Assembly (NCBI GenBank): GCA_965223305.1 | Contig: CBDCWT010000035.1 | Coordinates: 62,001-126,000, forward strand | Direction: 5' to 3' | DNA: 64,000 bases | Source: CBDCWT01 sp965223305 | GTDB taxonomy: Bacteria; Planctomycetota; Planctomycetia; Pirellulales; Pirellulaceae | Shown: positions 9,341 to 17,101 of the stretch, piece by piece | Numbering within the stretch: position 1 is the first letter of the stretch | Layout of the letters: every line of letters begins with the position of its first letter | The notes under the pieces: model-generated | Seen by the model: only the letters and a program-made list of their open reading frames with translations | Database searches by the model: none | Told to the model about the DNA's origin: nothing | Translations under genes and position numbers: made by a program

Positions 9341-9448
9341 AGCTAGGGAAGATCGCCTCCGCGGCTGCACGAGAACTCTCAGAACGACGCATGTAGTGTC
9401 GGTCAAAGCTGTTCCGGCAACTCAGCCGGCAGCGTCGCTGCTTGTTCC

Positions 9449-9477
9449 TTTACACTGCTGCGCGGATTCTGCATACT
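9449..9477 (+). promoter_or_regulatory. Candidate promoter for the sugar isomerase gene
   Basis: TTTACA and CATACT with a 17-bp spacer, about 60 bp before the ATG at 9540. Confidence 0.45.
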
Positions 9478-9539
9478 AGTCCGCGGTTTCGATTTGGACC
9501 GTCTTGGCATCACGGCATCTCAGCGACGGAGCGACGCGG

Positions 9540-10352
9540 ATGACTAGGTTGGCTGTCAGTGAGATGACGACCTACCGTTGGACGTTTGAAGAAGACGTAC
9601 ACAACTATGCGGACGCCGGCATCGACGCGATTGGAGTTTGGAGATCCAAACTATCTGACTTCGGCGAGGAGCGCGGCGTCGAGTTGCTGAGCGAATCGGG
9701 TCTGTCGGTTTCTAGTTTGTTGTGGGCCGGCGGCTTCACCGGTAGCGACGGGCGCAGCTACAAGGAGAGCGTCGCGGACGCGCGAGATGCCATCCAGCTG
9801 GCTGCCAGACTGCGGGCCGACTGCCTGCTGCTCTACAGCGGCTCGCGGGCCGGTCACACCCATAGCCACGCCAGGCGCTTGTTCCGCAGCGCGTTGAACG
9901 AGCTGGTCAGCGAAGCCGGCGCGGCAGGTGTGACACTGGCTGTGGAGCCGATGCACACCGCATGTGCTGGGGAGTGGACCTTCTTGACCTCGCTGGACGA
10001 CACTTTGGCGGTGTTGGACGAAATGCCCAGCCCTCAGCTGAAGTTGGTCTTCGACACCTACCATTTCGGGCAGGACGAAACGGTATTACAGCGAATTTCA
10101 GAGTTTGCCCCGCGTATTGCCACCGTTCATTTGGGTGACGCGAAAGGTCCGCCGCATGCCGAGCAAAACCGCTGTCCGCTGGGCGTCGGTTGCTTGCCGC
10201 TCTCGGAAATAGTGGCCCAACTTCAAAATGCGGGTTTCGCGGGCTACTTTGAGGTCGAGCTGATGGGTGAGGAGATCGAGATGACCGATTATCGCGATCT
10301 ACTGAATCATTCCCGGCAAGCCTTCGATTCCTGGACCAGCCTCGTCAACTAG
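9540..10352 (+). CDS. Sugar phosphate isomerase/epimerase (xylose-isomerase-like TIM barrel)
   Basis: 270 residues from ATG 9540, chosen because GGAG lies about 8 bases upstream; a longer frame from 9504 lacks a binding site. The protein shows the metal-binding order of the family: Glu in AVEPMH, Asp in LVFDTYHFGQD, the His/Asp pair in VHLGDAKGPP, and a C-terminal Glu in FEVELMGEE. Such enzymes isomerise or epimerise sugars, inosose or hydroxypyruvate in the cytoplasm. The substrate cannot be assigned. It appears monocistronic, with its own promoter and a repeat-filled downstream gap. Confidence 0.8.
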   Translation: MTRLAVSEMTTYRWTFEEDVHNYADAGIDAIGVWRSKLSDFGEERGVELLSESGLSVSSLLWAGGFTGSDGRSYKESVADARDAIQLAARLRADCLLLYSGSRAGHTHSHARRLFRSALNELVSEAGAAGVTLAVEPMHTACAGEWTFLTSLDDTLAVLDEMPSPQLKLVFDTYHFGQDETVLQRISEFAPRIATVHLGDAKGPPHAEQNRCPLGVGCLPLSEIVAQLQNAGFAGYFEVELMGEEIEMTDYRDLLNHSRQAFDSWTSLVN

Positions 10353-10410
10353 GAGCAGGCGGTCTGTCGGTCTGGCATGCGCCGGGAGGGCTTACGCTCT
10401 CGGACCCCAA

Positions 10411-10477
10411 GGCCGGAATGCGTTAGCATCCGGTTTGTAAACCGTGGGCTAACGCCGGCTAACGCCCAGCGGCTGAT
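10411..10477. repeat. Palindromic repeat, GCGTTAGC family
   Basis: Imperfect palindrome with left arm around ATGCGTTAGCATCCGGTTT and right arm around AAACCGTGGGCTAACGC, followed by CCAGCGGCTGAT. Here the segment GGCTAACGC occurs twice, a small internal duplication. Related copies are at 6426, 6626, 42678 and 42776, with half copies at about 34227 and 34380. A further half copy at about 10568 is split by the 180-bp element. Confidence 0.75.
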
Positions 10478-10579
10478 TTTGTATCGCAGCCGCGGGCCAT
10501 CCTGTACGGCGCTCGGGAGGGCGAGGCTCCCGCCGAGCCGAAGGGCATCGGCGTGGTGTTGCGGGGGCAAACCGTGGGC

Positions 10580-10759
10580 TAACCCGAATTATTCATGAGC
10601 GATCTGCTGCGAGGTCGTAAGTCCATCCGTGGCTTCGTCATGCTTCACAATTCTCCCTCGACGTATTGCTTCAATACGCCTGCGGAAGAATTGCTCGCCT
10701 TCCTTGCCACGAACGTACTTACAACCTCTCGCCACGATCTTCATGAATAATCCGGGCTA
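10580..10759. mobile_element. 180-bp TA-flanked palindromic element, copy A
   Basis: Left end TAACCCGAATTATTCATGA, right end TCATGAATAATCCGGGCTA; the whole unit is a long imperfect palindrome centred near 10669. It interrupts a GCGTTAGC-family repeat: AAACCGTGGGC precedes and ACGGCCAGCGGCTGAT follows. Removing the element plus one TA restores the repeat, so TA was duplicated on insertion. No transposase is present, so it is a non-autonomous element, most like an IS630/Tc1-type MITE. Copies B and C are nearly identical. Confidence 0.85.
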
Positions 10760-10826
10760 ACGGCCAGCGGCTGATTTGTCACGGTCGCCGGCCCGCGTCG
10801 CCCTCCCGGACGTGTTACGGCCGCGC

Positions 10827-12257
10827 TCAGCTTTCGGGGATCAGCTCCAGGCATACCAGGCGATCGTCGCCGCGCACAAACAGCAGTCCGTGCGACAGAA
10901 TGGGCGCGGCCCAACAGGGGGGGCTTAACAGACGCCTGGGCCGTGAACCGGGTGTGGTTGCAGGTTCTTGTAACACCACCTGCGAGATCAGCTCGTACCG
11001 CTGTGGGTTTACCTTGATTAACTTGAGCGAACCGTACTCACCCAATGCGATGAAGTGCCCGTCGACATAGAGCAGCGAGGACCGCCCGCGGCTTGCCGGT
11101 GGTGCCTGTTCGGTCCACATGACCTCGCCAGTCTTCCAGTCGATGCAACGTAGGTCTGCGTCGGGTGGATTGCGGCCACTGCACCCGTATAGGTAACCAT
11201 CGATGCAGATCGGCGTATTCCAGTGGGCCAGCAGCGACTTTTGCCGGCGAGTTCGTTGGTCCTGCCAGACAACGTCATATCCACTCGGATGTACCTTCAG
11301 CAACGAGCTGCCGATGCCGTAAGTTTCGGAGATGAAGACTTCGTCTCCGATCACCACCGGCGTGCTGGCGTTGACGCTTTCCAGCTTTCGATCCCGCCAA
11401 GGATAGCGAAAGTCGAGCTTCCCGGTGGATGGCTCGAAGCCGATGAGTCCACCTCGCGCGAACGCAAAGCACCAACGGCGTTGGTCGATCGTAGCCAGTT
11501 GCAGGGATGCGTAGCTTGCCAGTTCATCTGAAAGTCGGTACACCTCTTTGCCTGTCAACTTGTCGAAGGCGACGACTCCAGTGCCATTGCCATCCACGTG
11601 ACCACCACTCTCATAGAGACCTGGGCTGCCCGGCGGGCTGCCGCCGATCATGCAGATCAGTAGATCGCCTTCGATGACTGGTGTACTGCCGACGCCGAAG
11701 AAATTCTGCACCACACCGTACTTCTGCGACGTATCAACGGACCAGATCGGGTTTCCGTCCGACGCGCGCAAGCAGAGCAGCGTTCCTTCCACACCGAAGA
11801 GGTAGAGGCGATTGCCGTCCACCACAGGAGAGCAGCGTGGGCCGTTGTTATACCCCAGCATGTCGCGGTAGTCGGTTCTGTACTCGTGTTTCCAGATCAG
11901 GTCGCCAGTCTCGGCGTTGAGGCAGGTTACCCGCGCGTGTTCTCGCTGGCGGTCGAAGTGGAAGTAGCGTCCCCTACTGACAGATCCGATGCCATAGCCT
12001 TCGCCGATCTCGCGCTGCCAGACAATCCGCGGACCCGTGGCGGGCCACGGTACGGCCAGGCCCGTCTCGGGAGACTTGCTGTCCGCAGCTGGTCCCAAGA
12101 AAGTGGGCCAGTCGACGCCACGACTGCGGGTCCAAAGGTCTGTCAGCTGATCCGGCGTCTGGCTAGGGGGCCTCGCTTCGCCGGCATCGCTCGCTACGGG
12201 ATCCTGGCAGCCAAGCACTGGAACGAGTATTGCCAACAGCGGGAATCGACTTACCAT
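10827..12257 (-). CDS. PQQ-like beta-propeller lipoprotein
   Basis: 476 residues from ATG 12257; a TTG three codons upstream is a less likely start. A lipoprotein signal is visible: MVSRFPLLAILVPVLGC, with cysteine 17 in the lipobox and DPVASDAGE after it, so the protein is probably anchored in a membrane facing the periplasm. The body has WD/PQQ-type blades, for example CLNAETGDLIWKHEY, CLRASDGNPIWSVDT, AFDKLTGKEVYRL, FEPSTGKLDFRYPW and CIDWKTGEVMWTEQ. These are BamB-like blades; no cofactor or enzyme domain is evident. Such proteins are numerous in planctomycetes and their role is mostly unknown. It is divergent from arfB. Confidence 0.8.
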   Translation of the reverse strand: MVSRFPLLAILVPVLGCQDPVASDAGEARPPSQTPDQLTDLWTRSRGVDWPTFLGPAADSKSPETGLAVPWPATGPRIVWQREIGEGYGIGSVSRGRYFHFDRQREHARVTCLNAETGDLIWKHEYRTDYRDMLGYNNGPRCSPVVDGNRLYLFGVEGTLLCLRASDGNPIWSVDTSQKYGVVQNFFGVGSTPVIEGDLLICMIGGSPPGSPGLYESGGHVDGNGTGVVAFDKLTGKEVYRLSDELASYASLQLATIDQRRWCFAFARGGLIGFEPSTGKLDFRYPWRDRKLESVNASTPVVIGDEVFISETYGIGSSLLKVHPSGYDVVWQDQRTRRQKSLLAHWNTPICIDGYLYGCSGRNPPDADLRCIDWKTGEVMWTEQAPPASRGRSSLLYVDGHFIALGEYGSLKLIKVNPQRYELISQVVLQEPATTPGSRPRRLLSPPCWAAPILSHGLLFVRGDDRLVCLELIPES

Positions 12258-12418
12258 TGGAAACAACCTGCGATGCCATAGGGTGGTGCGAAACGCCTAA
12301 CAGTGTACTGATCGCGTCACCATCGCTCTACAGCGAGAGTAATGCGGATCTGGCTGTGGACGCCTGGCCTGGGAATCTGCCGGCAGGTGCGTCGATCCGC
12401 GCATGGATCCTACTTCTT

Positions 12419-12838
12419 ATGTTGGCGGTCAACGATCAAATCTCCATTCCGCTGCAGGAGTTTACCTTTACGTTCTCCCGCAGCAGCGGCCCAGGTGGCC
12501 AAAACGTGAACAAGGTTAACACCAAGGTCACCCTCAAGTGGCCGCTGGCCGAATCATCGCTGCCCCCAGACGTCAAAGCCCGATTTCGTGCCCGCTATCG
12601 TCGGCGGATCAACCAGCAAGACGAGTTTCTGATCACCAGCCAGAGATTTCGCGACCAAGGCCGCAACGTGGCGGATTGCCTGGGAAAACTGCGTGAGATG
12701 ATACTGGACGTGGCGACCGCACCCAAGTCGAGGAAGCCAACGAGTCCTTCGCGGGCGTCACGACGGCGCCGTGTTCAGGACAAACGGCGGCAGGCTGAAA
12801 AGAAACGACTTCGTCGTCGACCGTCTCCGGATGACTGA
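12419..12838 (+). CDS. arfB: Alternative ribosome-rescue factor (ArfB/YaeJ type)
   Basis: 139 residues from ATG 12419, very close to the 140 of E. coli ArfB. The frame is open further left to 12230, but that part overlaps the divergent lipoprotein gene and shows no conservation. The catalytic loop is SRSSGPGGQNVNKVNT (about residues 20-35), with the GGQ motif that hydrolyses peptidyl-tRNA in the ribosomal P site. The C-terminal tail is very basic (RASRRRRVQDKRRQAEKKRL), as needed to enter the empty mRNA channel of a stalled ribosome. It therefore belongs to the codon-independent rescue group and not to the release factors, since the codon-recognition domain is absent. It acts in the cytoplasm. 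Confidence 0.88.
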   Translation: MLAVNDQISIPLQEFTFTFSRSSGPGGQNVNKVNTKVTLKWPLAESSLPPDVKARFRARYRRRINQQDEFLITSQRFRDQGRNVADCLGKLREMILDVATAPKSRKPTSPSRASRRRRVQDKRRQAEKKRLRRRPSPDD

Positions 12839-12865
12839 GCCTTGCCGCGCCCAGGCAAGGTAGTA

Positions 12866-12882
12866 GGCACACTCCGTGTGCC
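12866..12882. repeat. Short palindromic repeat, GGCACAC hairpin family (copy 2, inverted)
   Basis: GGCACACTCCGTGTGCC, the reverse complement of the 159 copy, lying between arfB and the small membrane protein gene. Confidence 0.8.
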
Positions 12883-13067
12883 GTAACCAGATCGCCAGTT
12901 GGCAGACGGTACGCGAGGCACGCCTGCAACCCTGAACGCTCGGCCGAAGGCCCGGCAAAAAAGAGGACAAATTCGGACCCGTTGCCAAGATTGCTCCATG
13001 CCGACCGAATGCGCTCCAACGGTTCGGTTTTGCAAGGTTGTGGATCCATCACCGAAAGGGGAGTCAC

Positions 13068-13331
13068 ATGTTTGGCAAGCCAGAGTGGTTTCGTCCCAAG
13101 AAGTTGGGTTGGGGCATAGTTCCCGCTGTATGGCAAGGCTGGGTTTACGCCATTGTGTGGGCGTTCGCGATCATCTTGCCCTTCGTCGTGCTGGTCGAAC
13201 GCCATCAGAGTGTTGAAGCGATAATCTGGCTGGCCATTACCATCATGCTTCTGTTTCGAGAAGTTCGCGAAATCCTCTCGGCTCTCAGACGTGCTGACGT
13301 TGCCGATTCTGCCGAGGCAACCAGCGCGTAG
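13068..13331 (+). CDS. Small two-helix membrane protein of unknown function
   Basis: 87 residues from ATG 13068, selected because AAAGGGGAG ends 4 bases before it. The N-terminus is basic and aromatic (MFGKPEWFRPKKLGWG), then helix one (WVYAIVWAFAIILPFVVLV) and helix two (AIIWLAITIMLLF), then a basic C-terminal tail (REVREILSALRRAD). A start ten codons upstream is also open. The MFGKPEWF...GWG...WQGW opening looks familiar from planctomycete hypothetical proteins, but I know no function. The topology predicts both ends in the cytoplasm. Confidence 0.7.
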   Translation: MFGKPEWFRPKKLGWGIVPAVWQGWVYAIVWAFAIILPFVVLVERHQSVEAIIWLAITIMLLFREVREILSALRRADVADSAEATSA

Positions 13332-13666
13332 GCAAAGCCTTTCAGTTGCTTTCCGCCGTCCCTGCGCACCCAACGCGCCAGCCCCGATTGCTTTGTGCTG
13401 AGGAACAAAGTGTCTCGCAGCTGCTAGCTGCCCTGAGGAAATTCTGCGGGAAGTGTCCGCCGTTCACTCAGCGCGCGTTACTGCTCGCTCACATAACGTG
13501 AACTTGTCCAAGTTGGACCGGCATCAGGCGGCTTTGGACGCGACGTAGACGCCGTACGCGGCGATTTGCGCGGAGTATCCACGTACTACCCGCAGCGCCC
13601 ATCTGCTATAATGCCACAACGCAGCGGTTGCAGCCCGCGCGAGGGAGCTTCTCAGAGCCGAAATTC
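13332..13666. other. Intergenic region with one promoter; otherwise nothing seen
   Basis: About 335 bp. No repeat or RNA gene was recognised. A -10 box near its right end is listed separately. Confidence 0.6.
13607..13612 (+). promoter_or_regulatory. Consensus -10 box upstream of the UVR-motif gene
   Basis: TATAAT, 54 bp before the ATG at 13667. No good -35 box lies at the right distance, so it is either a weak or an activated promoter. Confidence 0.4.
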
Positions 13667-14404
13667 ATGTCGGACGAACACATTGACGACCTTCTCCGCA
13701 GCTGGGAGTACGAACCCTATACGCTGAGCGTGCGGATCGTCCAGGGAGACGACGCGCGTGATGTGCTCCAAATGCGAATCGACATGGGGGTGCTGCAGTT
13801 GGAGATGAGGGGCCGTCCCGACGGCGAGCGTCCGAACGGTTTCGAGTCCTATTATGACTACCTGCAATCGGAGGCGATCCGCTTTGGCGAAGAATTCGTG
13901 ATGGATGACGATCAATGCAATGAGGTGGATCGCGAATTCGTCCAGTACTATCACCGGAGAATCTGCTGGCTGCGACTACAGGATTACACACGTGCCGCCG
14001 CCGACGCCGAGCATACCTTGGGTCTCATGGACTTTTGCAAGAAGCACTCGCCCGACGAGCAATGGACCATGTCGCACGAGCAGTACCGCCCGTTCGTGAT
14101 GTTCCATCGTACTCAGGCCAAGGCGCTGAGGCAGTTGGAGGACGATGGACCCGAGGCGGCGATTCACGCGATCAACGGCGGTCTCTCGGAATTGCGAGAT
14201 GTTTTCGAAGAATACGAGGCGGAAGAGCACTTTGAAGATGACGAGCTGGTAGCTCGACTGCTTGACCTTCGCGAGACGTTGCGGAAGGAATACGAAGTAG
14301 GCCAGACGCTCCACGAACAGCTGGCCGAGGCGGTGGCGTCAGAAAACTACGAACGCGCGGCACAGATTCGCGACGAGTTGGCGCGGAGGCGCACCAAACT
14401 CTAA
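13667..14404 (+). CDS. UVR-motif protein of unknown function
   Basis: 245 residues from ATG 13667; the frame is open 13 codons further left. The protein is acidic and cytoplasmic. Residues 1-70 include YEPYTLSVRIVQ and a direct run on a metric-like domain (MGVLQLEMRGRPDG) ending in FESYYDYL. Residues 90-200 look helical and TPR-like. The last 35 residues form a UVR motif (LHEQLAEAVASENYERAAQIRDELARR), the helical hairpin used by UvrB/UvrC and by McsA and Clp ATPases for protein contacts. An identical type of motif ends McsA, encoded 2.2 kb downstream. A link to the McsAB system is therefore possible but unproven. Confidence 0.7.
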   Translation: MSDEHIDDLLRSWEYEPYTLSVRIVQGDDARDVLQMRIDMGVLQLEMRGRPDGERPNGFESYYDYLQSEAIRFGEEFVMDDDQCNEVDREFVQYYHRRICWLRLQDYTRAAADAEHTLGLMDFCKKHSPDEQWTMSHEQYRPFVMFHRTQAKALRQLEDDGPEAAIHAINGGLSELRDVFEEYEAEEHFEDDELVARLLDLRETLRKEYEVGQTLHEQLAEAVASENYERAAQIRDELARRRTKL

Positions 14405-14446
14405 TCGGGACTCGCCTGCATCGTCGTCTTGCTTCGCCCGCCGCCC

Positions 14447-14719
14447 CATTGTCTGGGAGGGCGACGCTCCATTGTCTGGGAGGGCGACGCTCCTGCGGAG
14501 CCGCGTTTTTCGTAACCCCTAGCGTCAGTCTTGATGTTCCGCTATTCGCCGCGTTTTTCGTAACTCGAAGCGTAAGCGAGGGGAGTTCGTGTACCGACGC
14601 AAGTTGCTCCCTCGCTTACGCTTCGCGCTTCCGATGAAGCCAACAGCGCAACTTCAAAAAGTGTAAGCGAGGGGAATTGGCGTACCAACCCAAGTGATTC
14701 CCTCGCTTAACCCTTCGCG
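14447..14719. repeat. Intergenic repeat cluster
   Basis: A 23-bp direct repeat (ATTGTCTGGGAGGGCGACGC type) occurs twice at 14447-14492. Two hairpin elements of the GCGTAAGCGAGGGA family follow at 14559-14633 and 14661-14719, each with a spacer containing GTACC. They share the arms seen at 6308, 6507 and 35450. No gene lies between 14405 and 14787. Confidence 0.75.
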
Positions 14720-14787
14720 TTTCCGATGGAGCCAAGAGCACAGCTTCAGGAGATTGGCCTTGGGCTCACCTGCACCCGCCAAACAGG

Positions 14788-16293
14788 TCAGTCGTCCGTC
14801 AGGCCAGCTCTCTGTTCGGTCAGTGCGATGGCTTTCAGCAGCCCGCGGGCCTTGTTAAGTGTCTCTTGGTATTCGGTGGCAGGAACGCTATCGGCGACAA
14901 TACCTGCTCCGGCTTGGACATAGGCGGTATTGCCTTGTACGACGAGTGTCCGTAGGGCGATGCAGGTGTCCATGTTTCCCCCGTAGTCAAAGTATCCAAC
15001 CGCGCCTGCATAGGGGCCGCGGCGGTGGGGTTCCAGCTCGTCAATGATCTCCATCGCGCGCACTTTCGGCGCTCCGGAAACCGTACCGGCCGGTAGGGAC
15101 GCCTTGAGAGCGTCGAAAGCGTCGAAGCCTTCCCGCAGTTGGCCCGTGACGTTGGATGTGATGTGCATCACGTGGCTATAGCGTTCGATGACCATGACAT
15201 CCGATAGCTCGACGGTTCCGTACTGAGCCACACGTCCCACGTCGTTACGTCCTAGGTCGACCAGCATCACATGCTCAGCTCGTTCCTTGGGGTCGGCGAG
15301 CAACTCTTCTGCGAGCTGCTGATCTTCCAGGCGGTTTGCACCGCGGCGGCGTGTGCCCGCCAAAGGTCGAACCGTTATCTTGCCGTCGACCACTCGGCAC
15401 ATTATCTCCGGTGAACTGCCGACCAACGTGACTCCCGGCGATCTGAGGAAGAACATGAAGGGACTCGGGTTGACCACTCGTAAAGTGCGGTAGATCTCGA
15501 ACGGTGCAGCCCGCAAGGGAACATCCAGCCGCTGGCTGATCACGACCTGAAAAATGTCCCCTGCCTGTATGTACTCCACACACTTGCGGACGGCGTTCTC
15601 GAAGTCGGTTTGGGCAAAGTTGGAGTGATAGGCCAGCGACGATTCACTGTTCTCAGCGATATCTGTGCATTCCAGTCGGTCGTCGGTTTCCGACAGCCGC
15701 TGGACCAGCCGATCGACGCGCTCGCAGGCATCAGCGTAACCGGAGTGGACATCTGTGCCGGGGCGATCTAAGCGAGCCATGGCGATGACGAACAGGGTCT
15801 TGTTGACGTTATCGAAGACGACCATCTCGTCATAGAATCCGAAGCACAGATCCGGAAGCTGGCGGTCGTCGCAGGGGGCGTTCGGCAGCTTCTCGCTATA
15901 ACGTACGACGTCGTAGCCGGCATATCCGACGGCACCTCCAGCAAAGGGCGGAAGCTCGTCCAGCTGCGCCGCGGGGAGGGCTTGCAGATGTTTGCGGATC
16001 TCGTCCAGCGGGTCTTGGCATTCGTATGCACGGTTGCCCGCCTCGGTTGTGAGCTGGACTTGGCGGCCACGAGCGCTGATCTGGAGAAACGGAGAGGACG
16101 CTAGAAAGCTGTACCGACCAACGTTCTCCCCGCCCACAACGCTTTCAAAAAGACACGCGGTGGCGCCTGTGTCTAGCCGACGGAAGGCAGCAACCGCGGT
16201 CAGAGAGTCGCTCACTAGTCGCCGGTAGACCGGAACCAGCTGATGATTTTCGGCTAGACGCGCAAAAGCTGCCTTGTCAGGGAAATGCGGCAT
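14788..16293 (-). CDS. trpE: Anthranilate synthase component I
   Basis: 501 residues from ATG 16293, opening MPHFPDKAAFARLAE; a longer frame to 16398 adds an unconserved proline-rich stretch. The enzyme turns chorismate and ammonia into anthranilate, the first step of tryptophan synthesis, in the cytoplasm. Seen motifs: CLFESVVGGENVGRYSF near residue 50, equivalent to the LLES tryptophan-feedback site; PLAGTRRRG; DLGRNDVGRV; SLPAGTVSGAPKVRAMEIIDELEP; and a C-terminal GAGIVADSVPATEYQET. The PAGTVSGAPK motif and length favour TrpE over the related PabB. No trpG or other trp gene is adjacent, so the amidotransferase subunit must be elsewhere. It is divergent from mcsA. Confidence 0.88.
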   Translation of the reverse strand: MPHFPDKAAFARLAENHQLVPVYRRLVSDSLTAVAAFRRLDTGATACLFESVVGGENVGRYSFLASSPFLQISARGRQVQLTTEAGNRAYECQDPLDEIRKHLQALPAAQLDELPPFAGGAVGYAGYDVVRYSEKLPNAPCDDRQLPDLCFGFYDEMVVFDNVNKTLFVIAMARLDRPGTDVHSGYADACERVDRLVQRLSETDDRLECTDIAENSESSLAYHSNFAQTDFENAVRKCVEYIQAGDIFQVVISQRLDVPLRAAPFEIYRTLRVVNPSPFMFFLRSPGVTLVGSSPEIMCRVVDGKITVRPLAGTRRRGANRLEDQQLAEELLADPKERAEHVMLVDLGRNDVGRVAQYGTVELSDVMVIERYSHVMHITSNVTGQLREGFDAFDALKASLPAGTVSGAPKVRAMEIIDELEPHRRGPYAGAVGYFDYGGNMDTCIALRTLVVQGNTAYVQAGAGIVADSVPATEYQETLNKARGLLKAIALTEQRAGLTDD

Positions 16294-16404
16294 CGTCTCG
16301 AGCGGGCTCGAATCGAACAGAGGAGGCGGGGCGCCTGGCGGCGTTTCTCCAGCCAGCTTAGCAGCGGTGGGTGATGGCCACAACGCTCGGGTATGCACAT
16401 AACC

Positions 16405-16432
16405 TTGACACTGCAGGGGTGCCAGCTAGAAT
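16405..16432 (+). promoter_or_regulatory. Strong sigma-70-type promoter for mcsAB
   Basis: Perfect TTGACA and a good TAGAAT with a 16-bp spacer, about 130 bp upstream of mcsA. This is the best match to consensus in the window. No CtsR-like direct repeat was seen around it. Confidence 0.6.
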
Positions 16433-16564
16433 CCTAACTAGTTTCGTAAGTCGTGGTGAGAAGGGACCTTGTGGGAAGCCGCATTTTCTTGTATGGCGTC
16501 TCCCGCGTTTGGCCAGCCGCAGTCGATTTCCCGTTCGCAAAGGCCTTCGCGGCCCCTCTTGGCA

Positions 16565-17101
16565 ATGAAGTGTCAACACTGTGAGAAACCGGCCACGTTT
16601 CACATCACGGAACTCACCGGTGGTGCGCCGCAGGAAATCCACCTCTGTGAGGACCATGCCCGGGCTTATCTCACTCAGCCTGACGAGGTGGAAGCGGAGT
16701 CGCCTACCTTGGCCGGCGCGCTGGCGCAGCAGCTGAAACTGGGACAAACGGCTCAAGAGCTCGCCCGGCTCGATCAACAGGTCTGCCCGGTCTGCGGGAT
16801 TACCTTTTACGAATTTCGGCAGCAGGGACGACTGGGGTGCCCTCACGACTACGTGGCCTTCGAAAGCGAACTCGAGCCACTGATCGTCAACATTCACGGC
16901 GAAGAGACGCACACCGGGAAACGACCGAAACGAGGTGCGCACAGTACCGATCAGCGGACGGAGGTGATTCGCCTGCGGCGTGAGATGAAGGAAGCCGTCG
17001 AGCGGGAGGATTACGAGCGAGCTTCGGAGCTGCGCGATTCGATCCGCGAAATCGAAGAGGACCAGGGTCCCCGGCAGGGAGAGGTGGGGTTCGAATCGTG
17101 A
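16565..17101 (+). CDS. mcsA: Protein-arginine kinase activator McsA
   Basis: 178 residues from ATG 16565. The N-terminal zinc motif is CQHC...CEDHA, a second is CPVCGITFYEFRQQGRLGC followed by PHDY, and the C-terminus is a UVR motif (MKEAVEREDYERASELRDSI). In Bacillus McsA the last zinc ligand is a Cys (GC-x-x-C-Y); here that Cys is missing and a His one residue earlier may replace it. McsA binds and activates the arginine kinase McsB. The gene overlaps mcsB by four bases, so the two are translationally coupled. A 32-codon upstream extension is open but lacks features. Confidence 0.85.
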   Translation: MKCQHCEKPATFHITELTGGAPQEIHLCEDHARAYLTQPDEVEAESPTLAGALAQQLKLGQTAQELARLDQQVCPVCGITFYEFRQQGRLGCPHDYVAFESELEPLIVNIHGEETHTGKRPKRGAHSTDQRTEVIRLRREMKEAVEREDYERASELRDSIREIEEDQGPRQGEVGFES

